Below the pieces are notes generated by a model that was not told the DNA's origin, made no database searches, and was given only the letters and a program-made list of their open reading frames with translations. 64,000 nucleotides of DNA. Source: Knoxdaviesia capensis. Lineage: Eukaryota > Ascomycota > Sordariomycetes > Microascales > Gondwanamycetaceae. Shown here piece by piece: positions 1-11,236 of the stretch. A program made the position numbers and the translations under genes. Location: the NCBI GenBank assembly GCA_001510575.1, contig LNGK01000005.1, forward strand, positions 3,867,795 to 3,931,794, read 5' to 3'. Position 1 is the first letter of the stretch. The number at the start of each line of letters is the position of its first letter.

Positions 1-887
1 GGGCTGGGAGACGGCGTCTGTACAGTACAGTACAGTACTGTAGATTCCGGCTAAATAGAGCGCACACCCTGACTTCCTTTTTAATTTTCCTTTTATTCCT
101 TGACCGCATTCTTGGCTGGCTGAGAGAGAAGAGACCCATCGGCTTGATGGCCAGACCGTGGAGGATCAACGAAAATGGAGCCAAGATGGGGCGGGGCTTA
201 CGAGGGGGCGTAGATGGGGGAACAATCGTGGAAGTGCCCCCTCAAGTGATTGTATCTTCTACATCACAACTACAAATCCACCGTGAATATAACCGATATT
301 TGATATTTCCAAAGAAAGATGAAAGGAATAACTGCTTTCTTCCTAGTGGGCTGAGAGATGAGCCCCAGAGCAGAGGAAATGGGGGGAGGGGGCGGTTCTC
401 CCCCAACAGGCCATGTCCAGGCGCCAGCAGTTTCTGAGGCTCTGGCAGTGACAGCTGTGCAACCCGATACCTCAAGACGGATGTGACAGCTGTGGTGGCT
501 ATCTTGCTTGGATGGGGAGGGTAGGGCTTAACTGACTGCCAAGTGGCAGCTGTTATATATGTGTGTGTGTGTGAGGGGGGTCAGGGCCAGAGAGTGATTG
601 GATATGAGGGTGAGAGCTGCCGTTGAAGGGGTGGTGACATCTCCCGGCACACTCTGCCCAGCGCCTCACAGACTAGGCTCCTCCGCTATCGCGCACCCAA
701 CGGCTGTATATACCACATCCAGAGAGCGGATCCGGATTCCACGGGGTCTCGGCGGCAGCCTCGCTCTTTCGAACGGGGAGGAGGGGGGTGAGAGAAGCTC
801 TCCAACGCACGACAAGCAAACGAACCGCGTGTGGAAGAAGGGAAGCCAATAGAGACACCGACGAGGTACCGCCGGTGCCACCACCCC

Positions 888-910
888 CCTCCTCCTCCTC
901 CTCCTCCTCC
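888..910. repeat. CCT trinucleotide microsatellite
   Basis: A perfect run of about seven and a half CCT units directly follows a C-rich stretch. It lies in sequence with no recognisable coding potential, so it is most simply a neutral microsatellite. Confidence 0.9.
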
Positions 911-2357
911 GCACATCTCGTCACCCTCGTTAAAACGAGCCAACACCGAAAGCCCAACCGGCGAGTTCCAGAACTTCCGCAGATTGGGCTTTGCGAGGCG
1001 GTTTTCCTGTGCTCGTTTCCTTGGCCGCCCATCAACTGCCGGGGAATATGTAATACCTAATATCAGTACAACACAAGCTTGGGCTCAAGTGTGGCCAATA
1101 TAACGAGCTATATAAAGGGCCAGAATATGAAACCCGAAATCTAAAAAAGCGGAATGGGAGAGAGGGAGGGGAAGATTTTTTCTCTGACCGCAAGTTCTTG
1201 TTCCCGCCGAACATGCAGTGTGGTATATCTGCGTCACGAACATGCACACACGGTCTGGACTTTTTGCAGAAACGAGATAGATTGGAAGGGGACGGGAGGG
1301 GCAAACGCGTCGGAGCCAATCAGGCCACCATGCGTTTTTTTTGCTTCTTGTGTATCGTCGCGAGCAAACAAAGCACACGCAGAGGTTGGTTTCTCGTTCG
1401 GATGTTACAGACGGCGGTGGGAGACCGCCCTGGAAGGCTCCCCCGGCGGGGGATGAATCCGGGAGCTTTGATCACGGTGGAACATAGAAAGCTGGGTGTG
1501 ACCGACTGACTGGTGGACATTGATTGTTCTTTCGTTTCTTCTTCCTGTCCCGCCCGTAAGTACTATACATGGCTGTTGAGGTTTGGTACACCCCCCTACC
1601 GGTCTGAACGATGCGGTGTTGGGGCCCAAAGTGTCGACAGGAACGAGGTTTCTGTATTCCTCCGTCGAGAGCAAAGATACCAGCTGATGGACACCACAAG
1701 TGGTATCAAGCTCTTATCTACGAGCCAGTGCGGTGTCCCTGCTCAAAGCAGCTGGAACCACGGTTTATGTTCCCTCCCAGGGCGTTTGTGGAGGGGCTTG
1801 CGTGCATTGGGCTATCGATAATAAAAAACACGCTGCAGCTTGATACGTTATCTTCGTGCATGTGCAGGCGGGATTCTTCCAACCTCCGACTTCGCAAGTA
1901 GCAATGGACCGGGCCTGGGATTCTTGGGACGATGTGTTATCTATCCAGGAGCAGAAGATCGGCGACTTGCATCTGTGACAGACCGACTTTTCACTTGTCG
2001 CTTGGGTATAGGGAGGCGATATACAAGATAATTTCTGTTTGCTTTTCAGAGTGAAGCGGACGACGTGTAAAGAGAAGCTGGTGCATGGACCCGCTATTCA
2101 CCGGGATCCCATATCACGTGCACTGACGATCTTCTCTTTCTTTTTCGCGGTAGTTGAGAAGGCCATGAGGGCGTTTAACAACAGTCGAACGACAGTATCT
2201 CTCGTTATTTCGCATATTGGAATCAAATTGAACCAGATAAGTGTACATAGAAAGGCGCGCCTAGCGACTAACCCTTGACTGTTGGCGATGGCGCGGGACA
2301 CATGCATTTACGGAAGTTTGCATGTACCTCGGAATATGGGGAAGTCCAGCCTTACTT

Positions 2358-3266
2358 TCACGTATAATTTCTCCGATACCGGCGATTGAAACTACGTCTG
2401 TCTGCGGCAAGATGGCCGACCAGGGACAAACAGATTCCCAACCGAAAAGGGCAGATATCAGTGATGAATCTGGAATACGGATACCAAAAGGACCGCTCGC
2501 AGGTTGCACCGAGAAGAGCCGGGTAGATCGATAGTCTGCAATAAGGTGAGAGAGAAAAGCCAGCTACCTCCTCAACGGAAGAAAATTCTTGAGCTTCTGC
2601 CCTCCGCGGTCTGCCCTCCGGGGGGGGGACGGGTGTGGCCATGGCTATACCACAGAGCCGGGGTCCACTTTCGAAGAAGGCCCCCAGAAGCGACACAGGT
2701 CTCAGCCTGGACCCCAACAACCGGGACCTGCCTGATGTGAAGAACAGTGTTCCAAGAGGCCGCATGGTATCCGTCTGGGACCCGCGCATGCTGGATGGCC
2801 CAGGGCCCGGTGCTATCCACGTCAACTCCACGTCCGGTTTTCCGGGCTTGACGGGCTTTCCGGGCTTGCCGGGCTTGACGGGCTTTCCGGGCTTGACGAG
2901 GTAGGTACCCCTAGCCGCCTTATGTTTAAGTGTCATCAGCACTGAGGCAGACCGGCCTCCGCAGGGCGGAAGGCCCCGGTGGTCCGGCATGGCGGCGTCT
3001 CCGAGATCGTGGATGATCCTCCGGTGTGAGTGGGGGCAGAGCCTCCGGAATTCGGAGTTGGCACTGGCCTTCTGGAGCCGCGAGGAGAGGAGCGCCAGGA
3101 GCGCATTTTCGGAAGAAACTTGACCCAAGAGATTGGGAGATGTCACTACACATTGAAGGAATTCCTGAGAATTCAGGATATGGTTACCTTTGAGCCATGG
3201 CTGACCTAGAGGGCAAGACTGGTCCGGATCCGACCCCGGAGGGTGCTGTCGGCCCGCGTGACCCAC
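2358..3266 (-). other. Unrecognised 302-codon open frame, possible relic or spurious ORF
   Basis: The minus strand stays open for 302 codons across a GC-rich patch. The predicted product is basic and Pro/Ser/Arg-rich, with a KPGKPVKPGKP-type repeat in the middle (the complement of the tandem repeat at 2837-2898) and one stretch that looks more protein-like (around 3040-3140, ENALLALLSSRLQKASANS). The plus strand is also open for long stretches here and offers protein-like starts at 2412 and 3197, so the open frame may simply follow from high GC. I recognise no domain. It could be a degraded gene, a fragment of a mobile element, or chance. No splice pattern that extends it is obvious. Confidence 0.2.
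2837..2898. repeat. Short GC-rich tandem repeat (collagen-like if translated)
   Basis: Imperfect head-to-tail copies of a unit close to GGGCTTTCCGGGCTTGAC occur three to four times. Read on the plus strand they give a GFPGLTGFPGLPGLT pattern with Gly at every third residue; on the minus strand they give a KPGKPVKPGKP pattern. Both frames stay open, so the repeat length is a multiple of three, but no surrounding gene is convincing. Confidence 0.7.
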
Positions 3267-3800
3267 ATCGGACCCGTGACCACAGGCGGTGGAAGTGACT
3301 ACCGGAGATCAACCCCGGGCAACAAAACCGGAGAAGGAACATGGTTGGCTATTCATACGCACCATCCATCACTTTCATGGTTATCATTCAATGCCTTGGT
3401 ATTGGGCTTGCTTGACGAGTTTGGCTGGATTTCAGAAAGGGTCAATCAAGACAGCGGGGAGAATCTGACAGTGCACGTCAGAAGGTCTATAGAGAGTCTA
3501 TATAAGGAACCCAAAACATATAAACCCTATTCCTAGCAGGTAAGTCTGAAGATATCCCCGATTTGAAACACATGTCGTCTAATTGTGTATCACTCGTTGG
3601 AAAAGCTGGGGATCTGTCTCCCGGACAGCCCAGACGTGGACATTTGAAGGGATCTCGGGTGGGAATTCCTCGGGGTGCTTCGTCGGGGAGTAGATCGGGA
3701 TTATTTAGAAATGTAAATGCTCGAGGTCTTGCCATCGTGTTATATCCATGTTCTGGCTGGCCACCGAAGACTTTGAATCTCTCGATGGGGGCAAAGACCA

Positions 3801-3815
3801 GGGTTAGGGTTAGGG
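3801..3815 (+). repeat. Interstitial telomere-like repeat
   Basis: GGGTTAGGGTTAGGG, that is two TTAGGG units plus a GGG start, the telomere repeat of filamentous ascomycetes. At this length it could be chance, a telobox-type factor site, or a scar of double-strand-break repair. Confidence 0.5.
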
Positions 3816-4291
3816 ATATGACGGCCGTTGCTTGCGAGGAGCGATCACGATCGCCAAGCCAACGTGCCCTCCATACAGTGCCAGCCAAAAACCCAAAGGT
3901 CCCTTCCATCAGCTTCTGCGGCGGTGGAAGGATACCGTCCCGGCCCTGAACATCACACAGTACGGCCATATCCCCACAGAAGAGTCCACCTTTCTCCAAC
4001 TCTTTGGATCCCAGGGGGGCGGGCCCTTTTGCTTTTCGTCTGGACCTTTTTTTTTTTTTTCCGCAGGCCTGCCTGTTCTACATGATTTTGGCAGGTCGCA
4101 GAATTTTTCTTCACCTTCCACAGCCTTTATCCCGTTTGCTGCCAGACAAAACGCAACCCATGTGGCCGTTCTCTTGTTACCTGTGTTTTATTTTATTTCT
4201 CGACTGACCTTCCTTTAAAGACTGCTGGAGACTTTTGCTGTGGGGAGAATAAGAGGGGCGCAACCGGGACCTTTTCTTCTCTGCCTCTTGG

Positions 4292-7200
4292 ATGATTTTG
4301 ACCCAAAGTGCCACCACCGCAATGAGAATCGGGCAAGTAGCTGCAGGTTCGCTTTCCGGCGGACCACGGTCGTTCCTGCCGCTACGTGCGCGCCCCGTCA
4401 ACGTCCACGCGGCTGTGGCCTTGTGCGCGTTCTTGCCCCTCAATCGACAATTGGGCACTGTGCATGTGCGATCTTACTCTTCGTCCTCTCCTTCCTCTTA
4501 TTCTTCCTCCCCCCACCATTGCCGCTCTTCTTCTTTATTATCTTCGCCTGCTTCCGCCCTGCCATCATCATCATCACCAACTTCATCCTCACTCTCATCC
4601 TCATCCTCATCTTTCGTTTTCTCATCCCGTCTTCCGTCGTTATCTTCATATCTCCGGTTCCCCTCCAAATCGAGTCTCGTGACATCCCGCGATCCCCGCC
4701 GTTTCTACAGCAGCGCTGCCGACACCAACATGGACGCCGCCGAGCTCAAGGACTATCTCGCCGACTCGCCGCCGTCGGTGGTGAGACTTGAGGTTGAGAA
4801 GCACTTTTCTGTCCTGACCGACCAGCAGAAGCGCTATGCTCATTTCATCAGCAAGTAAGCTTATCCCCAAGTGTCACGTAACTGTGTTGACGGCTACATT
4901 CGGAGCTCTAAGCCGAGCCGCTTGTTTGCTATCCCCCACCCCGCCTTCAACCCTTATCCAGCTGCCCACGATTCCTCTTCGTACACACACGCTGGTATTG
5001 GGACAATCCTGAATGGGGGGAGGGCATAATATACCTGTGTGCTATATCTATATCCTATGGTCGTACGCTGGGTTGGACACTGGAAACTGGCATGCATATA
5101 TCTAGTTTACACTGTGACCGGCGCCTATTTCCTCTATCAACCCCAGTATTTTGACAATTATGCGTGGATCCAGCCCGCTGGGCCGAACAGGCTTGCATTT
5201 GCACCCTATCTGCCCTCCTTAAAACCAGCTACATGCATGTAACCGTGCATCAAGATAGCCGTTCCGCTAACAGTTACATTCTGGCCCCCCCCCCTACAGG
5301 GCTTCCTTTGCTGGCACCCGAATTGTCCTCCGACAGGTCTCTCCGGAGTCGGAGCCCATCTATGACTTCATCATCAGCCTCCACAAGGCTGCCGCCGGTG
5401 ATTGGAAGGCTCTGGCCGCCAAAGTCGGAGTTGACGAGACCGGCCTCAGTGCCTTCCTTGAGTATGCCGCCATGTTCCTGGGCAACAACGGCAACTACAA
5501 GAGCTTCGGTGACTCAAAGTTCGTGCCCCGCTGCGACGAGTCGGTGTTTGCCGCCCTGGCTACCGCCAGCCCCGAGGCCACCGCTTTCTACAAGGCTACT
5601 GAGGGCGGTGCCTTCAGCTGCGCCAAGCAGACCCTGATGCACCTTGGATACCCCGACAAGGGCCACCTGACTACCTACTACCCGCAGTCGTCCGATATCA
5701 CCCAGGCCGAGATCGAGGCCGTGTCGGCCTGGATGGAGAAGAAGGGTCTCCTTCCCGAGAACACTCGTCTGCGCAAGGCCGGTGACGTCTTCGAGATCCT
5801 GATTGCGTCTGCTGTCACCTCCGTCCCCGCTGCTGGTGGCGATATTGGCACGGAGTCGACCTACACCGTCGACTCGGGCCTGCTTGAGGGCAAGACCGTC
5901 AAGCTGGTGTACGGCGACTACTCGGCTGAGATGGCTGCCGCCGCCTCCTACATCGCCAAGGCTGGTGACAACGCCGCCAACCAGAACCAGAAGGACATGC
6001 ACGCCGCTTACTCCAAGTCGTTCGCGACTGGCTCGCTGCTTGACTTCAAGGACAGCCAGCGTTTCTGGATCCGTGATAAAAAGCCCATGGTTGAGACCAA
6101 CATTGGTTTCATTGAGACCTACCGCGATCCTGCTGGTGTGAGAGGAGAGTGGGAGGGCTTTGTTGCTAGTGAGTGCTCCACATACTATTCCTAAAGGGCC
6201 GATCATGTTTGAATGTGTACTAATTCTCCTTTCTCTTTTTCTTTTTCTAGTGGTCAACCGTACGTTAACGCTGCTCACATGGCCCATTTTCCTGGGGCAA
6301 AAATATCTGGTGATATCTGGTAATGGCTGATTGTGCTAACCCCTTTCCTCTCAAACAGTCGAGCGGACCCGTGCCTTCGGAGAGCTGGTTGAATCTGCTC
6401 CCACCCTCATCCCCCTTCTTCCCTGGGGCTCTGACTTCGAGAAGGACAAGTTCCTTTCTCCCGACTTCACCTCGCTCGAGGTTCTCACCTTTGCCGGTAC
6501 GAGCGAAGCACACCCACTCCCTCCAGTAGACAACTTGAACTGGATTCTGAACTAACATGTGCTCGTCTAACTCGCCATAGGAAGCGGTATTCCTGCTGGA
6601 ATCAACATGTAAGTTGCCATACTCTATCAGCTACCCCATCCGTGTCAGGGAGCCTGACGAAGGGCTCTTCACTACTTGAAGCTAACATTCGCCTCCTCTC
6701 AGCCCCAACTACGACGACATTCGCCAGACCGAGGGTTTCAAGAACGTCTCCCTGGGCAACGTGCTCAGTGCCAAGGCCCCCAATGAGAAGATTCCCTTCA
6801 TCAAGGACTCTGACTTGGAGGTTTTCAGAAGTAACCGTGATACCGCCTTCGAGGTTCAGGTTGGCCTTCACGAGCTGACAGGTCACGGTTGCGGCAAGCT
6901 GCTCCAGGAGACTGCCCCTGGCGTCTTCAACTTCGACTCGAAGAAGCCTCCTATCAGCCCCGTCACCAACGAGCCGGTCACCACCTGGTACAAGCCGGGC
7001 CAAACTTGGGGGTCTGTTTTCGGTAGTATCGCGGGCAGCTACGAGGTGAGTCTTCTGTCCGTGTCCTCTTTTGTTGCCCACGAAGTACCTGCTAACATCA
7101 ACTGGACACTTAGGAATGCCGTGCTGAGCTGGTGGCCATGTATCTGAGCTGCGAGTTCCCCGTGCTCAAGATCTTTGGCTTTGGAGACGGCATTGTTGAT

Positions 7201-7804
7201 ATCAACGGCCCTGCTGGAGATGTTCTCTACTCGTCATACCTGACCATGGCGCGCGCCGGCCTGCTGTCTCTGGAGATGTGGGATCCCAAGAGCCAGAAGT
7301 GGGGCCAGGCTCACTCGCAGGCCCGCTTCTCCATCCTGCAGTGCTTCCTGCAGGCCGAGGACAACTTCTGCAAGTTGGACTACACCAAGGACGACCTGTC
7401 TGACCTGACCATCAGCCTGGACCGCCAGAAGATCCTCACCTCGGGCCGCAAGGGTACGTTCTTTCTGCTGTGCACACCCCGTCCGTTCCTGCGTGGGGCT
7501 TTGAAACTAACCTCGTTTATTTTTCTATGACACAGCTGTTGGCCACTACCTGCAGAAGCTGCACATCTACAAGTCGACTGCCAACGTCGAGGAGGGCACC
7601 AAGTTCTACAAGGAGATGACTGACGTTGGCCTCGACTTCTGGGGCACCAAGGTGCGCAGCATCGTCATGGCGAACCGCCAGCCGCGCAAGGTGTTCGTTC
7701 AGGCCAACACCACGCTGGACGAGGCTGCCGGCACCGTGTCGTTCAAGCACTACCCGGCCACTCTGGAGGGTATCATCGAAAGCTGGGCAGACCGCGAGCT
7801 GTAA
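4292..7804 (+). CDS. dpp3: Dipeptidyl peptidase III (zinc metallopeptidase, M49), with possible mitochondrial extension
   Basis: DPP III removes dipeptides from the N-terminus of short peptides in cytosolic peptide turnover. Proposed exons: 4292-4854, 5300-6168, 6251-6259 (9 nt), 6359-6496, 6581-6608, 6703-7045, 7114-7453 and 7536-7804, all with GT-AG ends and consistent phase. The model gives 852 aa from 4292, 842 aa from the next ATG at 4322, or 706 aa from the ATG at 4730, which matches the usual start and length of the family. The zinc motif is HELTGH; its first His is residue 446 in the short form, and the second motif EECRAE lies near residues 504-509, both very close to the human positions (H450, E508). 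The extra 136-146 residues are Ser/Arg-rich with RSYSSS and RRFYSSA, typical of mitochondrial presequence cleavage regions. The family and C-terminal exons are certain; the start and the microexon are inferred. Confidence 0.93.
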
Positions 7805-9372
7805 ATGCCGTGCCCTTCACCTTTCTGCCTTGTGTATTACCTGTTCTCTCCCCTCTCTTTTCTCTTTTCCCTTTTTTCTTTTTTTTTCTTTTTTCCTCTT
7901 GTGTCCCTGCATCTTGTATCCTGTCTGAACGGCAGTGCTTACACCACCCCGCATGGTAGCATTAGCGAGCGAACCTTTCTTTATCTGAGGTTTACTTGAA
8001 GAATTGATCATATCCTATGGTTCAGTCAACGTGGACCGTGGATTCTGCAGAAACTCCTGAATTGCAACAAATGCGTGTGAAGTACACATGGTAGTGTAGT
8101 GTAACATTACTGTACTGTTTTGGATGGGCGGGCGGCCGGTACCCGCACCCGTACCCCGCATTTCCCGGACCCGGAGCTAAGACGACATGTCCGGCAGAAA
8201 GCAACTACACACGTAGTATTCACCCACAACACAAAAGGGGCGAATGAAAAAAAGACAGAAAACAACATGGACCATAGAAAAAATGAAGTACCAATTCCGT
8301 AAAAAAGAGATAGAAAGTGAAAAGCAAGACCCTAATACGAGATGTTCCCCCTTGGTCGCCGGGTATTCATTCATTCGATCTTTTAATATTTTTTATTTTT
8401 GTGTAAAGGAGTTTGTGTGTTGTGCCAGGTACATTCTTTTCAGTCTTCCCGCACTCTGCATTTGGATGAAGAGACAGGAGAGCACGGAAAAAAAAAACGA
8501 GGGGAGAAAAAAAGAAAAGAACGAAATGATAAAAACCGGAAAAGCCATAAACCCATTTTTTTCTCTCCCAACCAAGAGGCAACAAAAACTGGTCTAAAGT
8601 CATGAACAAACTCCCAAACCCTCTCTCTCCCTCGCCCGTCGCATCTCTCTCTGTCTGTTTAATCTTCCCCGGAAGACGGAATTTGTTTGTTTGTTAAAAG
8701 TTTTTTTTTGGTTCGTTGTTTTGCTGGTCTCCAGTTCCTGATACGTTTCCCGCACGTCCACTCTCGTAATCACCCCTTCAATATGTTTCTCTTCTCACAA
8801 GACCTTCAGCTTCGACGGCCGAGGTGAAAGAACGAAAATGGAGAACAGTTTTCCCCCTCCATAAGCCCATGAGAACCGTGTGCGTATAGAAGAATCCCTA
8901 AACCCCGCCATTCCAAGTCCCATCCCAAAAAAAAAGGCAAGAAAACTCCCGAGTCCCATACTGTTCATGATTTCCCGAACAGAAAAAAGAAAAGAATCGT
9001 AAACAGAAGAAAAAAAAGCATGCACATCCGGTGTAGCGATCGTCAAGGGTCTGGAAGGGAAAAAAACGTTCTCGGAGTTGCAGGCGAAGGGATGTATCGA
9101 GGGCTCGTTTCGTCGGCGCGCGCCGGGTGGACGGAAGATTTTCAAAGTTCAAGAGATTGTTTTTTTTTCACTGTCGGACAAAGAAGAGTAGAGAAGAAGA
9201 TTTGCTCGCTGGATGGTTTTTGAAGGACTTGGAAGGTTTCATAAATGATCTTTTCGTATTCGACCGTTGAAAGTAAAGACATTGAATAAAAAAAAAAGAA
9301 AAAAAGGAAAACAAGACGAAAGACGAAAACGGAATTGAAGCGAAGGAGTTGTTACACATTCCCACCCAACAA
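7805..9372. other. Convergent 3' region between DPP3 and eL6
   Basis: No gene seen. The first part is a CT-rich tail that should be the 3' UTR of DPP3. From about 8200 to 9350 the plus strand becomes A/G-rich with many A-runs, as expected for the complementary strand of the 3' UTR of the minus-strand eL6 gene. Open frames here are low-complexity Lys/Phe-rich shadows. Confidence 0.6.
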
Positions 9373-10475
9373 TTAGAAGTTCATCTCATGGGGCTTGTCG
9401 CCCTTCCGCAGGCTGAACGAGCTGGCAAGGTACGACGGCAGGAACTCGACCTTCTTGATAGAGGCAAGGAGGGCCTTGTCAACGGCCTTCTGGTCGGCCA
9501 CCCGGTTCTTGCTGACGGTCTTCTTCTGTAAGGCGGGGGAAGTGGGATCTGTTAGTTGCTGCTGGGTGCAAGATGCGCGGGGCACTCTCTTCAAAAAGTC
9601 TGGGGGGCTGCACATACCTGGGGCTTGTCACCCTGCTTGAAGAAAGCCTCCTCACCGGCCTTCTGGGTCTCCTTATCGGCGGTGAAGTACTCGGCTTGCG
9701 AAATCTCCTCGATCTTGGCCTGGTCCAGACCGGCAAGGTCGACCTTGAGGGAGGTGGCGATCACATATCTGGAGTTGACTCTCCGGAGGGGGACACCGTT
9801 GATCTTGAAGGGGCCGGTGACCAGCAGGACACCCTGGTCCAGGGTCTTGAGGAGCACCACACGCTTGCCGCGGAAGCGACCGGCGAGCAGGATCAGGATG
9901 GTACCGGGCTGGAGGGACTGGCGGGGAGTCCACGGGCGGATAGCCTTGCGGGCCTGTTTTGAGCAGAAAAAATAACGGCACCAGTTAGCCTCCGATAATT
10001 TCCACTCGCTTGATCTCCATGACCCTTCTCTTCGCTCTCCTCGTATGTTCCACATCTCTCTATCCTGGTGGCTCCCACATGGGATACGACTTCAAATCGA
10101 GTGCGATCGTTTCGTTGCGTGTCACCGAGATTCGGCCGGAATATCGCAGAAGTGTACGGGCTCTCAGACCCTGAAGACCCCGACATCGGGATGTTCGCTT
10201 GACACCCTCCCAAGCTGTGCCGATACCATGTCCAAGTTCTCTCGTGATCCGACCATGGCGGGGTGGTGGTGTCATGCCGAGTCCGGGGGCCGATATTCGG
10301 GGGGAGGCGTCGAGAAACGAAAATCGATTTGAAGTCGCAGGAGCCAGGATATTCACCACCGCTGCCACAAACGATGCATCACACACAACCCACTCACCTT
10401 CTTCTGCTGCGGTTCATCATCGACCGGGTACCACTTGTTCGCCTTCGGGGGCAGCTGCGAAGCCTTCGACGCCAT
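9373..10475 (-). CDS. rpl6: 60S ribosomal protein eL6 (L6)
   Basis: Structural protein of the large cytosolic ribosomal subunit. Three exons on the minus strand: 10475-10398 (26 codons), 9953-9618 (112 codons) and 9525-9373 (50 codons plus TAA), all phase 0, giving 188 aa. The core is clearly eL6: PGTILILLAGRFRGKRVV, then KTLDQGVLLVTGPFKINGVP and the RVNSRYVIATS block; yeast L6 is 176 aa. The ATG at 10475 sits in CCTTTCACAATG-like leader context and begins a short basic N-terminus. The first intron is long for this window (about 444 nt), which is common in fungal ribosomal protein genes. It shares a 761-bp divergent promoter with hsp78; telobox-like TAGGGTT sites lie at 10673-10679 and 10949-10956. 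Confidence 0.96.
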
Positions 10476-11236
10476 TGTGAATATGAAATCTTTCTCGAGC
10501 TGAAGAGAGAAAGATGAAGAAGGAGGAAAAGGGAAACAGAGATTCGTCGACGCTGAGATGACCACACACGAAAAGCGAGGGGGAGGACGAAGAAAAAAAA
10601 ATAGGTGATGGAGGAAGAAGAAAAGAAGAACGATTGGCCGCTCCCTGTAGTAATTGCGCGTTGTATGGTGTGTAGGGTTAATCAGGATCTTTTCCAAGGC
10701 CAGAAATCTCAGCACCAGAAACTGTGGAGGATTTCACTTTTTCGTGGACAAAGTTGGTCCCACCATGCGAGTTTGTGCGAAAACACCAGCCAAAACCCTC
10801 TGGCGCTAAGCCCTAACAGGAAATAAGAGCCGCGGATCTGCCGGGGCTCACGTGGTGATAAGCCAGATGACATAAGATTAGGTGACATAATCTGGAGTCG
10901 GGTAATTTTACGGGACCGGGCCTTAAGTATCTAGTCGCTTCATGCTTCTAGGGTTTTCTGTAGAAGTGCGTCACTTTTCTATGTGGAAGCTCGCAGAAGC
11001 TACCAGCACGCCGAAGAATCACCTTCATTCTCATGGATGGCCTGACATCTCGGGACGAAGAGTTGTATTTAAATTCTTGCTCGTTCCGATTTGCTGCAGA
11101 CTTCGCCATGCTCTGCTGTCCGTTTTGAACTCTCCAACTGATTACAACTTGCTGCTACTTGTTGGTGCTGCGCAAACAGCGCAAACGATACAGAACCACC
11201 AATCACTAATACCCTGCAAACATCACCCATTTCACC
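10476..11236. promoter_or_regulatory. Divergent eL6 / hsp78 promoter region
   Basis: No coding sequence. It contains TAGGGTT at 10673-10679, CCCTAAC at about 10811-10817, a perfect telobox TAGGGTTT at 10949-10956 and an inverted CCAAT (ATTGG) near 10633. Teloboxes are common upstream of ribosomal protein genes. Several scattered GAA and TTC triplets occur at about 10945-11035, but I do not see a clean nGAAnnTTCnnGAAn heat-shock element, so heat regulation of hsp78 is expected from the family rather than shown. Confidence 0.5.
10949..10956 (-). promoter_or_regulatory. Telobox
   Basis: TAGGGTTT on the plus strand, which is AAACCCTA on the eL6 coding strand. The motif is a known promoter element of translation genes in fungi and plants. 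It lies about 475 bp upstream of the eL6 start and 281 bp upstream of hsp78. Confidence 0.45.

Larger units (their letters stand above)
1..4291. other. Intergenic/unassigned region left of DPP3
   Basis: I see no gene here that I can recognise. Open frames are short and overlap on both strands without protein-like composition, apart from the frame at 2358-3266 listed separately. The stretch holds a TACAGTA-rich palindromic run at 22-42, a GT run at about 560-574, a perfect CCT microsatellite at 888-910, a collagen-like tandem repeat at 2837-2898, and a telomere-like GGGTTAGGGTTAGGG at 3801-3815. The last part before 4292 is pyrimidine-rich, as expected of the promoter and leader of the following plus-strand gene. 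Confidence 0.6.
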
